Shown here: in pieces, positions 46,695-58,118 of the stretch | Layout of the letters: every line of letters starts with the position of its first letter | How positions within the stretch are numbered: position 1 is the stretch's first letter | Source of the DNA: Tridacna crocea | Lineage: Eukaryota > Mollusca > Bivalvia > Cardiida > Cardiidae | NCBI GenBank assembly: GCA_943736015.1 | Contig: OX031061.1 | Span: 16,563,290 to 16,627,289 of the forward strand | Length of the DNA: 64,000 nt | Direction: 5' to 3' | Translations under genes and position numbers: made by a program | Notes under the pieces: model-generated | What the model was told of the DNA's origin: nothing | Databases searched by the model: none | The model's input: only the letters and a program-made list of their open reading frames with translations

Positions 46695-47906
46695 TTTAAC
46701 CCTTTACCCCATAAGGAATTCCTATGGCTTCTCTAATTGACCCTAAATAACAGCAAGAATGAAGCCGTTTCTTATGTGTAAATTACACCTTTTGGTAGCA
46801 TAGAAAGCATTGTGGCAAAAGGTGAAATTTCTCGTCACGAGCAATTTCACCTTTTGCCACAATGTTTTCTGAAGGCTCCTACAAGCAATGTGTGGAAATG
46901 GTGTGCGGTAAAAAAGCCAGAGGTAAAAAAGCCATAGGTAAAAAGGCCATAGGTAAAAAGGCCATAGGTAAAAAAGCCAGAAGTAAAACGGTAAAAAGGC
47001 CATAGGTAATAAGGCCATAGGTAAAAAAGCCAGAGCTAATTTAGTATATATGGTTTACTAGGAAAAAAAGAGCTAATTTAGCATATGATGTAGAGAAAGT
47101 TTTTTGTTTCAGAAAATCTTTAGAAGTATGTTGGGAAAAGGAGAAGCCAATTTTTCCTTTTCACACAATGTTTTATATCCTATCTTGATGTGTTCTATGC
47201 AGATTATTTCAATATGTAAGAGTCTGAAATTAGTTGTTTGATAAGGGGAACTTCTCCAGTCTTCAGCTACTGATTTTTGAAAACCTTTAAGGAAAAGGAG
47301 AAACTGCCAATAACAAACAAATTTTCCTTTTCGCACATTTCCCTGTATATTGATGTGTTGTATACAGATATTTTCAATATTTAATCCTTTTCCAAATTCT
47401 GCACATACTATTGGTTTCAATTAATTTATCAACAAGTACTTGTAGAAAAATAAACAAATATAATTTCTATTAAATACAAATTATCTTGTTACCCATCCTT
47501 TTTGATAATATAAATTCAATCTTTATTTAGATACCACATTATGCTTTACATAGAATATGGTGAATTCTTTTAATTTACACAATACATGTAAAAATTTATG
47601 CACAAATATAAATGTTAAAATTAATGCACAAATCATCATAAATCATTTTTATTAAATATTTATATCTATTAATATTATATTTAAAATATTTGGTATTTTC
47701 TTAATAAATCATATATATATGTATATGTACTAAATTAGCTCTGGCTTTTTTACCTATGGCCTTATTACCTATGGCTTTTTTACCGTTTTACTTCTGGCTT
47801 TTTTACCTATGGCCTTTTTACCTATGGCCTTTTTACCTATGGCTTTTTTACCTATGGCTTTTTTACCTACATTCGTGGAAATGAGTATCTATGGAGTAAA
47901 GGGTTA
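46695..47906 (+). mobile_element. TTAA-type MITE subfamily with TTTCTCGTCACGAGC core, split by a Foldback-like element
   Basis: TTAACCCTTTACCCCATAAGG start. The palindrome GCATTGTGGCAAAAGGTGAA is kept in both arms though different from the main family. The end, AGTAAAGGGTTAA, lies beyond the insert. Confidence 0.8.
46901..47874. mobile_element. Foldback/MULE-like element with TIRs made of 15-bp tandem repeats
   Basis: 974 bp between 9-bp direct repeats GTGGAAATG (46892-46900, 47875-47883). Each end is ~150 bp of GGTAAAAAGGCCATA units in inverted orientation, closing with CAGAGCTAATTTAGTA. The internal ~670 bp is A+T-rich and holds two poor MITE-core look-alikes but no transposase. Long TIRs with internal tandem repeats are the hallmark of Foldback elements; 9-bp duplications are usual for Mutator-like elements. 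Confidence 0.85.
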
Positions 47907-47939
47907 AGTAAATGTATGGCTGAATTATTGCAAATTATC

Positions 47940-48168
47940 AACTCTCTACCAACTATCTCTTTACTTTATGAAAATACTTTTGGCCGGTCCACATTCATAG
48001 CATTAGCAGAAAGACAAATTTAATGTAGTTCAACCTATTGTTTTTTTTCTAAAAGGTAAGAAACTATTGTGGTAAAAGGGGAAAATGCTGGTTAACAGCA
48101 TTTTCTCCTATTTTCCCACTAGGTTTTTAAAAGGCTAATTTCTCAGGGATTTTGTGGTAGAAGTCAAC
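47940..48168 (-). mobile_element. TTAA-type MITE (reverse), degraded ends
   Basis: Core TGCTGGTTAACAGCA; ends recognisable only as family arms. Confidence 0.72.
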
Positions 48169-48195
48169 AACCCGGAGAAAAAGTCTGATAATTGA

Positions 48196-48425
48196 TTAAC
48201 CCATTACCACACAATCCCTACTTTTGACGACCCTGAGAAAGAGGCCTGGAAAAAAACTTTGTGAGAAAAGGATAAAATGCTGGTAAACAGCATTTTCTCC
48301 TTTTCCCACAGTATTTTCTATCCTTCACAAAACAAATTTCAAATTTTCAGTCTCTTTTATTTTGTGGTCTGCAAATGCTTTCAATTTGGACAAACCTTAA
48401 ATTTTGTTATTTGGTAATGAGTTAA
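48196..48425 (+). mobile_element. TTAA-type palindromic MITE (forward)
   Basis: 230 bp, TTAACCCATTACC start, GGTAATGAGTTAA end; core TGCTGGTAAACAGCA. Confidence 0.88.
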
Positions 48426-49245
48426 AATAAACTAAGATTTTATTCAGTTTCCCACAAAGTCGCCCTTTCAGCATCATGTCTATTTGTCATCTGCAAATAC
48501 TTTCAATGTGGTCTATTGCCTGTTTGGTGTTTAATGCCCTTTTCAATATTATTTCAGTTATATTGCAGCAATCACTGCTTTGCTGGAGTTTCTTTTCACC
48601 AGTACTTTCACGGCGGGGAATCACGTGACACAACAACAACAATGACCGATATTTGAAAAAATTCCCCGACTTCAGGTTAGAAAATCTTCAATAATTCCTT
48701 TAATACATGACCGATTGGAATTTGGTTTGAAGCAGAGAAGGCGGAAAGACTCCAGGGATTTGCTTGATGTGTTAGATTTTTTAAACAACACCCGATAAAA
48801 AAAGTTATTGTCGAGCAAACAAATTATCCAGGGTAAAAAATTTGTTTGCTCGTCAATAACTTTTTTCTTGTTCTTCGATTTAAATATCAATAATTGCAGT
48901 ATTTTGAAGTTGAAAGTTGTAGATATACAATTAAAGGAATTATTATGTAGTAGACTTAGTAACTTTTCTGGTACTTGTATTCCTTTTCTCAGCAAAAGAA
49001 AATTTTAATGTCCCCTTGATTTTTGATTTTGCACTGTAATTCAAATAAAAGACCAGGAAAGTTACTTTAACATAATATTCCATATCTATATTTTCTGGGC
49101 TAAACACAATGTCACAGGAAATTTTTGGTTTTGCCGATCATAGGAACTTTTACAAAAAACACACAGTATTGTTAGTGAGAATCAAACCTCACACTTCTGG
49201 AGTATTTACTCCTTGTTTTGTCAGGGATTGTTCAGACATTTGCCC
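48426..49245. other. Low-copy stretch with an unrelated strong hairpin
   Basis: 48798-48866 forms a hairpin with arms around GTTATTGTCGAGCAAAC and GTTTGCTCGTCAATAAC and a ~12-nt loop. 48530-48625 belongs to the TTTTCAACATTAT family. A ~107-codon minus-strand frame crosses the hairpin and looks like chance. Confidence 0.5.
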
Positions 49246-49471
49246 TATAACTCTTTACCAAACGAGAAAACATTAGACTGGTCCAATTCGAAAGCATTTG
49301 CAGACGACAAAATTAATGTGACTCAAAACATGAAATTTGTTCTAGAGGGAAGAAAACATTGAGAGGAAAAGAGAAAATGCTGGTTACCAGCATTTTCTCC
49401 TTTTCTCACGTTGTTTTCGAAAGGTTTCTTTTTAAAGGTCGTGAAAACAAGGGATTGTTTTGGAAAGGTGT
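49246..49471 (-). mobile_element. TTAA-type MITE (reverse)
   Basis: ATAACTCTTTACCAAACGAG start; stem AACATTGAGAGG/CTCACGTTGTT partly mispaired. Confidence 0.8.
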
Positions 49472-49548
49472 GAAGAGATATTGTGAAAACTTTCAAAATT
49501 AAATCAACCAATGCACTCAAGACAAATAACCAAAATTAAAACATATTC

Positions 49549-49737
49549 TGAACTCCAGATAAGAGGGAGTGATTATATTCTAAATCCATTATTTCTCTTC
49601 CAAACTCCATGTTGGCAGTACTCCTCAGAATCATCTCAATAAGACGATTCTAATGAGTGCCCATAAACTAGGGTTAAGTGGAGATCGGGTAATATTTTCA
49701 ATTTTTAAATCAAAACCACTCCCTCTGTCTGGAGCTC
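49549..49737. mobile_element. Short TIR element (GAGCTCCAGATA family), copy 2
   Basis: GAACTCCAGATAAGAGGGAG and CTCCCTCTGTCTGGAGCTC ends; interior shares GACGATTCTAATGAGTGCCC with copy 1. Confidence 0.75.
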
Positions 49738-49754
49738 TGCATGTACATGTGTTA

Positions 49755-51063
49755 AAACAAGAGGGCCCGGATGGTCCTGAAATTTGCTTACCTGAGTCTA
49801 TTGACCAAACATGAACCATTTTCAATCTAGTTTCCCAGTGACCTAATTTTTTATCAGACATTACCCATTATCAAACACTTTTGAGATATCAATAAGACAA
49901 ACATTCTGACCAAGTTTCATGAGTATTGGAATGAAAATGTGGCCTCTACAACTTACAAAAGGTTTTTCTAAGATTTGACAAAGTGACCTAGTTTTGAACC
50001 CCACAATTACCCATTATCAAACCCTTTTGATACATTACCAAAACAAACATTCTGACCAAGTTTGGAGAGTATCAGGCAGAAAATCTGGCTTCTAGAGTGT
50101 ACACAAGATTTTCTAATATTTGACCCAGTGACCTAGTTTTTGACTCCACATGACCCATTTTCAAACTCATTCAAGGTATCATCAAGACAAATATTATAAA
50201 AAAGTTTCACGAGTATCTGACTCAAAATGTGTCCTCCAGAGCATACGCAAGGTTTTTATAACATTTGACCAATTGACCTAGTTTTTGACCCAACATGACC
50301 CATTTTCAATCTCATCCAAGATATTATCAAGGCAAACATTCTGACCAATTTTCAAGAGTGTTGGACTAAAAATGTGGCATCCAGAGCGTATACAAGGTTT
50401 TTCTAAGATTTGATCTGGTAATCTAGTTTTTGACTCAACATGACCCATTTTCAAACTCCCTTGTCCGAGATATCATCAGGATAAACATTCTGACCAACTT
50501 TCAAGAGTTTTGGACTGAAAATGTGGCCTCTAGAGTGTACGAAAGGTTTTTCTAACATTTGACCTGGTGACTTAGTTTTTGACCCGACATGACCTATTTT
50601 CATACTTGTCCAAGATATTATCAAGACATTCTGACCAACTTTCAAGAGTTTTGGACTGAAAATGTGGCCTTTAGAGTGTACACAATGTTTTTCTTAGATT
50701 TGACCTAGTGACCTAGTTTTTGACCCAACATCCTCCATTTTCAAACTCATCTGAGATATCATCAAGGCAAACATTCTGGCCAAGTTTCATGTGTATTGGA
50801 CTGAAAATGTGGCCTCTAGAGCGTACACAAGGTTTTTCTAAGATTTGACCTAGTGACCTAGTTTTTGACCCAACATGACCCAATCTCAAACTCGTCCCGT
50901 ACGAGATTTCATCGAGACAAACATTCTGACCAAGTTTCATCAGTATCGGACCAAAAATGTGGCCTCTAGAGGGCACACAAGGTAAAAAGTTGATGACGGA
51001 TGACGGACACAGCGCAATCACAATAGCTCACTCTGAGCACTTCGTGCTCAGGTGAGCTAAAAA
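49755..51063 (+). repeat. AACAAGAGGGCCC...GTGAGCTAAAAA repeat element
   Basis: Starts AAACAAGAGGGCCCGGATGG. About seven units of ~150 bp carry TGACCTAGTTTTTGACCC, CATTCTGACCAAG and AAAATGTGGCCTC. Ends GATGACGGACACAGCGC, then GTGCTCAGGTGAGCTAAAAA. Minus-strand frames through it are repeat shadows. Confidence 0.85.
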
Positions 51064-51772
51064 GAGGGGGTCAAAGTCCCACCAGAGTGAGGCAGGATTG
51101 GATATATTAAAATGACAATGGGACAATGTCCCAGAATCTCCATCTTAGTAGGCAGAACACTGATAACCTAACACAGCAAAACAACTATAAATGGACAATA
51201 GTGAATGGCACTAGATAAGCAGTATTTTGCAGGATGTTCATTAAAATCTGAAATCCGTTTTGTAAACAAAGCATGCCCTTCTCCTAATCTGTTGATGATA
51301 CAGATAATATCATGCATTCTATGGTAGGTAAACCTACACTATCCAGTAATCTGTCAAGTTCAAATAGTAATCCTTCAAATACCATTCAGGCCTTACATAA
51401 AAATATCTATGTTTATTGTTTCGGTCAGAGATGCTAGAGGTAGGGTACGTAAGGATTTTTTTTTCTCCAAAAATTTTTTACATGGAACACATATACGAAA
51501 ATCACACCCAATAGATTTTTTTTTTTCAATCATGGTGTAAAAAGTTTAGAGTTCGGTAACAGTTCCTAGTTTCTAGCCGGAAAATCCTAACACACATTTT
51601 CGTGATAGTCTACAATTGCCTTTTAAGGACAGTGGGAATCAAGATCAGACTGAACAAAATGTACAGTCACTCTATAAATTATGTATCCACTTTGCTGAGA
51701 ATTTCTCTGCAAAAGCAATCCTGAAAATGCAGAAAATTGTGTTTCATTTCTAAGTTGAAAATGACTGTTGGG
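51064..51772. other. Stretch without a gene
   Basis: 51420-51600 is a diverged relative of the 57548-58118 repeat (GGTCAGAGATGCTAGAGGTA, ACATGGAACACATA). The rest is not recognised. Confidence 0.45.
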
Positions 51773-51998
51773 TTTAACACTCCAAACAACATTTTTTTGT
51801 GTAAGTCCAAACTGATGGCATTTGCAGATGACAAATTAAATGTGAATCAAAACTTGAAATTTGATTTGAGAAGGCTAGAAAACATTGTGGGGAAAGGAGA
51901 AAATGCTGGTTACAAGCATTTTCTCCTTTTCCCACAATGTTTTCAAAAGCTTTCTTTCTCAGGGTCGTTAAAAGTCAGGATTGTGTAGTAAAGAGTTC
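51773..51998 (-). mobile_element. TTAA-type palindromic MITE (reverse)
   Basis: TTAACACTCCAAACAAC start, GTAAAGAGTT end; centre TGCTGGTTACAAGCA. Confidence 0.83.
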
Positions 51999-52039
51999 AG
52001 GGCTAATTACATGTACTTTTTCCCATTCTCTGTTTATTA

Positions 52040-52268
52040 CCTCTTCATCACATGATTCAGAGTTTTAACAATACTGAAGGGAAATTTAAGGTTTGAGAAA
52101 ACATTGTGGGAGAAGAAGAAATTGATTGTAACCAGCATTTTCTGCTTTTTCAACAATAATATTCAATCTTTAGGAGACAAATCTCAGCATTTTAGTCATT
52201 TCTAATGTGATTTATGTAAAAAATTTCATTCTGGATGAGTCTGAAATTTTCTCATCTGGTGCAAAGAT
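52040..52268 (+). mobile_element. TTAA-type MITE (forward), degraded
   Basis: Family arms present; core TTGATTGTAACCAGCA; no TTAA left. Confidence 0.65.
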
Positions 52269-52381
52269 ATCTCATACTTAGAAGACTTTCTTCAGAAGAC
52301 TTATATGCTGGCCTTATACTACATTTGACACATTGAGGTTAAATTAGAAGCTTTCACCATTTTCAAAATGCTTTCACATAT

Positions 52382-52829
52382 TTAACCCATTACCACACAA
52401 TCCATACTTTTGTCTTTTGAAAACATTGTGGGAAAAGGAGAAAATGCTGGTAACCAGCATTTTCTCTTTTTCCCACAATGTTTTCTACCCTTCACAACAC
52501 AAATTTCAAATTTTCAGTCACTTTTATTTTGTCATCTGCAAATGTTTTTGATTTGGATAAAACTAAAACAGGTCCTTAGGAACAGGGGGCTTGGGGGTGG
52601 GGGCGGGGTTGGGGGTTGGGGGGGAAGGCTCAGCCCCCCCCCCCCCCCTCCCCTCCTCCTCAATTATTTTGAAAATCATAGTAACTAAAATATAAGTTTT
52701 TAGTGCAATGCAACAACTATGCAAAAATCTCAGTATTTCCAAGTTAGCACCCCCTCCCCTCCCTCCCCAAACCTTAAAATGCTTCCTACGTGCCTGTTAT
52801 AGAAATATTGTCCTGTGGTAATGAGTTAA
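52382..52829 (+). mobile_element. TTAA-type MITE (forward) split by a G-rich element
   Basis: TTAACCCATTACC start and full palindrome. The right arm breaks after AACTAAAA (52568) and resumes at 52797, ending GGTAATGAGTTAA. Confidence 0.85.
52569..52796. mobile_element. Short CAGG-ended element with long G-rich/C-rich inverted tracts
   Basis: 228 bp. Ends CAGGTCCTTAGGAA and (reverse complement) CAGGCACGTAGGAA are inverted repeats of hAT type. Just inside is a G-rich tract of ~60 bp with runs of four to eight G, then a C-run of 15, able to form a hairpin or G-quadruplex. No clean target duplication was found. Confidence 0.7.
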
Positions 52830-52958
52830 TCTATAATGTTTCTTATAAAACTGAACTTTGTTTACAAAATTTAACAAGGATGTTTACGAAGTATTCTGCA
52901 ACAATTTGTTCCGGGAGGTTAAATAAGTTCACTAATCCTTTACCAAAGAATCCTGAAT

Positions 52959-53572
52959 TTAACCCTTTGCAACACAATCATGATTTTTTTAATGACAGTG
53001 AATAAAAGTTTTTAAAAACATTGAGGGAAAGGAGTAAGAGCTGGAAAAACAGCATTTTTATCCTTATCTCATGATGTTTTCCAACCTGTCAGAGACATAC
53101 CCAATCATTTGAACCACATTTAACCTTTAACCAGACGAAAACAATTTAGCTTGTCCAAATTAAAAGCATTTGCAGACAAAAATTTCAATGTGGCTCAAAT
53201 GGTGCAATTTTTCCATCATAAGGTAGACAACATTATGGAAAAAGGAGAAAGGTTTAGTTTGTATGAATGGCCAATAAATATTACAGCTTATAACTTTAAC
53301 CAATCAAATCACAAAGCAATACATTCATGTTCCCTGATCAGGATACTCAGCATATCATAATTATTATGAACCATTTTTTAAACAGAGTAGATCATAGATC
53401 TTTTTTTCTTTTGTGTGATTTTATCCATATTTTACCAGCATTTTCTCCTTTTCCTACAATGTTTTCTACCCTTCAAAAAACAAACTTCAAATCTTCAGTC
53501 ACTTTTATTTAGTCAACTGCAAATGCTTTCGATTTGGACAAACCTAAAATACTGTTGTTTGGTAATGAATTA
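52959..53572. mobile_element. Fragments of TTAA-type MITEs around low-copy sequence
   Basis: 52959-53115 is a decayed forward copy. 53120-53250 is a reverse-type left arm to the core, and 53435-53572 a core and forward right arm. The 53251-53434 block between them may be an insertion into one composite copy. Confidence 0.65.
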
Positions 53573-53576
53573 ATTG

Positions 53577-53880
53577 TATGGTGTTTTACGCCATTTTCAA
53601 CATTATTTCAAATATATTGTAGCAGTCAGTGCACCTCTTTATGCTTTCCTGAATCTCTTTTTACCAATACTCCACACAATAATCTTTCCAAACCACTGGC
53701 CGCTTTCCCACATTACCATCGTCAAAGCAATGGTCAGGTGTGAGACATATAAATCCTGTAAGAATGACTATCACGAATCCTCGGAAAGAAATTGGTTGAG
53801 CCAGGGATGGAACACTAATGCCCCGATCTCGAGTCCTGTTCGCTACTAAGGCTCGGCAGTTGATCCTGTGGAAGACTGCT
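53577..53880. repeat. Dispersed TTTTCAACATTAT repeat with B-box-like end
   Basis: GTTTTACGCCATTTTCAACA, GCAGTCAGTGCACC and CCAAACCACTGGCCGC also occur at 41225, 48530 and 59498. The 3' part near 53810 has GAGCCAGGGATGGAAC, SINE-like on the minus strand. Confidence 0.6.
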
Positions 53881-53976
53881 TTTGAAAACAATGGGGAAAA
53901 AACAAAAATTTGAGTCACCAGCATTTTCTTCTTTTTCCACAATGAGTTCTACCAAATCAAGAGCAGATTCTATCAT

Positions 53977-54202
53977 TTAACCCTTTACCACACAATGCCG
54001 ACTTTTGAGGCTCCTGAAAAAGGAGCCTTTTGTAAACATTGTGGGAAAAAAAGTAAACCAGCATTTTCTCCTTTTCCCACAATGTTTTCTACTCTATCAA
54101 AGAAAAATTACACCATTTGAGCAACAATGAAATTGTTGTCTGTAAATGCTTTCAATTTGGACAAGGCTCAAATTTTGTCGTCTGGTATTTAGGGTGAATT
54201 AA
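53977..54202 (+). mobile_element. TTAA-type MITE (forward), centre partly deleted
   Basis: 226 bp, TTAA both ends; core GGGAAAAAAAGTAAACCAGC. Confidence 0.85.
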
Positions 54203-54315
54203 TGTCTATGTTAAAAGCTATTAAGTTGGACAAGTCTACAATTTTGTCAACTAGCGAAGAGGTGAGGGTTCTTTTGCTCTTCAAAGGAAAAAGACTAGTG
54301 ACTGAGGATAGATGC

Positions 54316-54937
54316 TTAACCCTTTACCACACAATGACTTTTGACGACCCTCAGGTAGGTAGAAACCTATTGAAAACATTGTGGGAAATGGAAAAAATGC
54401 TGGTAATAGACGAGGTAAGCCTTTCCCACAAGGTTTTCTCTCCTTTCAGAGAAAAACTGCACCATTTGAGGCACACTGAAATTGTCGTATGCAAATATTT
54501 TCAATTCAGACAAGGCTGAAATTTTGTCATCTAGTAAAGGGTTAACTCTTTTCCACACAATCTCGACGACTTTTATTGACCCTGTGAAAGAAGCCTTTTG
54601 AAAACATTGTGGAAAAAAGGAGAAAATGCTGGTAACCAGCATTTTCTCCTATTCCCACCATGTTTTCTACCCTTCCCCAACCACATTAAATTTTTCAGAC
54701 ACATTTTTTTTGTTGTCTGCAAACGGTTTCAGTTTGGACTGGTCTAACATTTTCATGTGTGGTAAACAGTTAAACTTTTACCACAGTATCTCTAGTTTTA
54801 AGTCTTTTGAAAGCATTGAGGTAAATAAAAAAATACTGTCAAACACTTTAAAAGGAAAATCACATCATTTGAGCCATTTTTTGGGATTGCTTTCAATATA
54901 GAAGTGTAAAAAATTTTGTGGTCTTGTAAAGGGTTGA
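54316..54937 (+). mobile_element. Chain of three TTAA-type MITEs (forward) sharing TTAAs
   Basis: 54316-54545, 54542-54773 and 54770-54937. The middle copy has a near-complete palindrome; the first lost the stem centre and the third most of its core. Confidence 0.82.
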
Positions 54938-55109
54938 AAACATTGTTTGAAAAGTAGAAAATGTGGATTCCAGCCATTCCTCCCTCTTTCCACAAAGTTT
55001 TCAAAAAGCTTCTTTCTCAATAGAGGAGGTAAGCTTCATGTAATCATTTTTCTTTTCCTGCAATGAAAAGGTATTCAATGAACTGTGGCATTTAGTTCTA
55101 AATTCATAG

Positions 55110-55310
55110 TTAACTCTAGAGTGGCCAAAATTGAAAGCATTTGCAGATGACAAAATAAATGTGAATGAAAAAGCAAAATTTGATTTTGGAAGAGTAGAAA
55201 ACATCGTGGGAAAAAGAGAAAATGCTGGTTACCAGCATTTTCTCCTTTTCCCACAATGTTTTCAAAAGGCCTCTACCTCAGGGTCATCAAAAGTCATGGG
55301 AAATGATTAA
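55110..55310 (-). mobile_element. TTAA-type palindromic MITE (reverse)
   Basis: TTAA both ends; strong stem centred near 55231; left terminus shortened. Confidence 0.85.
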
Positions 55311-55355
55311 AGAAGAAGGGTATTTATTTTGAAAAAAATTATTTCGTAAATTATA

Positions 55356-56854
55356 CAGTAGATTCCGCTTATTTGCAAGTTCTATTTGTCAGAGAAAATA
55401 TTGCGAATAAGCGGTCGGCCCGATAATCCGATAGCTCTTTTCAGACCGGAAGTCAAACCAGAGTTGCAGACGATCGTTTCGTTCTAATGACAGACGTTCA
55501 GCTCTTGCATCCCGATCATTTGATTAATGCTCATAATTTTTTAAATATGTGGCTTTCAAACTAAACAAGTTTTAAAAAATCATTTGTTTGCTTACTTTAT
55601 TTACCTATCAAGTGCACAAAGCACCAGAAACGATCCTGGCTGTTAGCCATGGTGATGCTTCGTTTGACATAAAATTCAACACGAACTTTTTGTCAACACA
55701 GGTTTCGACACATATCTCCAGTTTCCGGTTATCTAACATTTACTCCATGTGTACATGTACATTCTTACACAACATGATTGTGTACTGTGCACCTGTATAA
55801 ACCCCGACTCGCCACCTGTTCGGTTGAATGGGTGGATAAATTTTGTGTGACGTCATTGACTGATTGATGCACAGACGAATCTATTTTAACGCCTCAATTT
55901 AGGCCATACCATTCAAAGCAGACCTAAATAAGAAACGGTTTTCTGTGTTTTTCACAGTTTACATTCGGTACACCTTACTTTCACGCCTGTAGTCAAATTG
56001 TTTGTCACAAATTGGATTATCAACGAGACACTAACAAACAGTTAAGTTTTTTTTCCCCAGTGTGTAATTATCTGATCGGTGATAGGTTATTTCGATCGGT
56101 CTTTCTTGTAACAGGTAAAGTGCCGAATTCGTCTGCAGTTGCTTTCGGGGAGCGTAGATAAAGATCGGACTGCACAGAATGTGTAGTCTGATCATAGAAC
56201 GTCTATGTTCGTTTTTTTTTTTCCGAGTTATACCAAGACAAGATTTAAGTACATGTAGTCATCTTTTCGCCAATTTTCCTGCCCTAAAATTACCATTTTA
56301 TTAATCGGTGCTCTTGGTGGTGGATGTACAACCTGGTACCCGAAATCTCGTGTAACCGTGCAATAGTTTGAAAATTGGCAACCAGTGAAGCTTCATATTC
56401 AGAATGTCGGCCATTTGCAGATGTTTTGTAACCGTTATTACACTTTCTTAAATGAAAAGAATAACATGAAATACACCAAGAATTTTTATCTTTCATGATT
56501 AGATTATGAAAACGGATCTGTCGGACTCGTCGTTTGTATACTGCTACATTAGTTTTTAATCTGCGATTCTCTTTACGCTTTGAAATTCGACTTTTATCTT
56601 TTTGAGTAACCTTTTTTTTCCCGGACAGATTGAAATTTTTCGCTGTCTTATCCAACGGAATTGCTAATAAACACTAGAATTTCGAATCATGTGCTAATTT
56701 TTCGTTGCAAAAAACCGAAATGTTGTATTTACGGGATCCCGATTAAGCATTGAAATTTACATAGTCTAAATAGGAAATGGATCGGTGCTGGACCAAATCT
56801 TGCAAATATCCGAAAATCCCGATAAACAGGGTTGCGATTAAGTGGAATCCACTG
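55356..56854. mobile_element. pogo/Tigger-like DNA element, defective
   Basis: 1499 bp between TA dinucleotides. Terminal inverted repeats CAGTAGATTCCGCTTATT and, from the other end, CAGTGGATTCCACTTAATCG. Subterminal sequences share GCGAATAAGCGG/CCCGATAAACAGGG-type words. A 121-codon minus-strand frame (56290-56655), rich in Lys/Arg, is the longest; I do not recognise a transposase or DDE motif in it. TA duplication and CAGTRG ends fit the pogo/Tigger branch. Confidence 0.82.
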
Positions 56855-57547
56855 TATATCAATATTTGTCCAAATGATTTGAGCCATTTTGTAAGAAAAG
56901 AAGTTTAATTCATTTTCAAAAAGTCATGACCCAGGTCAGTCAGAGCAGTTTCCACAGGCTGACCTGTGAAAAGGAGGAAATGTGGATACAGCCTTTTCTC
57001 CATTTTCTACAAAGTTCACACAGGCTGACCCCTGTCCATCTACGCGAGCCAAGGTTACGATCACTATTTGGATTGTAACTTGGCTGATTGAGCCTGATTT
57101 CGAGTTTGTGATGCACCCTCTATTGGATGCTGGTTATAACCCCCCTTTACATCATATTTCTAAAATCCAATGAAATATCGTTTTACAAACCGCTTACGAA
57201 TACACATGAAGCAATAAGCAGACATCCACATGGGTTTCCATGTTTTACCTTCTATTTGAAAGGTATTAACCTTTAATTCTATTTTTATCAAAGATGAAAT
57301 GCTGCAAGCAGTTTCATTCGTTGCAGTTAGAGCTGGCTGCATACTATGAAAAAGCATATCAGGGGAATGTAAAAATCAAGCTCGATCCGCCAAGGGTACA
57401 GTATCATGGTGAATCGTCAGCCTTGGCTTATGAAGATGACCCCTGTCAAGACTTTTTACTTTTTGTAAAAATTTTTTGCATATCCAAGGATTGATCTATG
57501 ATATCTCATGGTACAGTAAACTGTCGATTGTTGGAAACCATGGATTT
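56855..57547. other. Stretch without a recognised gene
   Basis: 56920-57000 includes GTCAGTCAGAGCAG and a decayed MITE-core-like GAGGAAATGTGG. 57040-57130 has a palindromic CCAAGGTTACGATCACTA. No exon was recognised. Confidence 0.4.
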
Positions 57548-58118
57548 ATGGATTCATAATACTAGGCCTGAAAAAAATATCTGTGTTTTGGGCTCCCTAT
57601 CATACCTAGAATAGGCTGCCGACCCTAAACTTTTTTCACTATGATGGAAGTAAAAAAATATCCGTCAAAGGTGATTTCGTCATTATGTTCTATGTAAAAA
57701 GTGTTAGGAAGAAAAAAATCCCCACCTACCCTAGCTTCAGTATCTCAGATCGGAACCCTAAACATATTTTTTTTAGGCCCCAGTACATGTATATGATGAC
57801 TTGCTTGATAAAATGTGTCGCAAAGATGCATTAATGGATTCATTATACTAGGCCTGAAAAAAATATCTGTGTTTTGGTTTCCCCTATCCTACCTAGAATA
57901 GGCTGCCGACCCTGAACTTTTTTCACTATGATGGAAGTAAAAAAATATCTGTCAAAGATGATTTCGTCATTATGTTCCATGTAAAAAGTGTTAGGAAGAA
58001 AAAAATCCCTACCTACCCTACCTTCAGTATCTCGGACGGAAACCCTAAACATATTTCTTTTAGGCCCTAGTATGTGTATATGATGACTTGCTTGATAAAA
58101 TGTGTCGCAAAGATGCAT
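57548..58118. repeat. Tandem duplication of a ~290-bp unit
   Basis: 57548-57835 and 57836-58118 both run from GGATTCAT..TACTAGGCCTG through TAGAATAGGCTGCCGACCCT and GTAAAAAGTGTTAGGAAG to CAAAGATGCATTAA, with about 5% differences by eye. The minus strand shows a shared open frame (VSVRDTEGRVGRDFF). Confidence 0.85.

Noticed and set aside
48672..48995. 107-codon minus-strand frame
   Set aside because: Low-complexity Asn/Lys/Phe-rich translation of A+T-rich DNA that crosses a hairpin, with no recognisable family and no supporting splice sites.
49631..51021. Minus-strand frames with repeated SRGHIFSPIHMKLGQNVCLD units
   Set aside because: They follow the ~150-bp tandem units of the AACAAGAGG repeat, are interrupted by stops between units and have no domain match.
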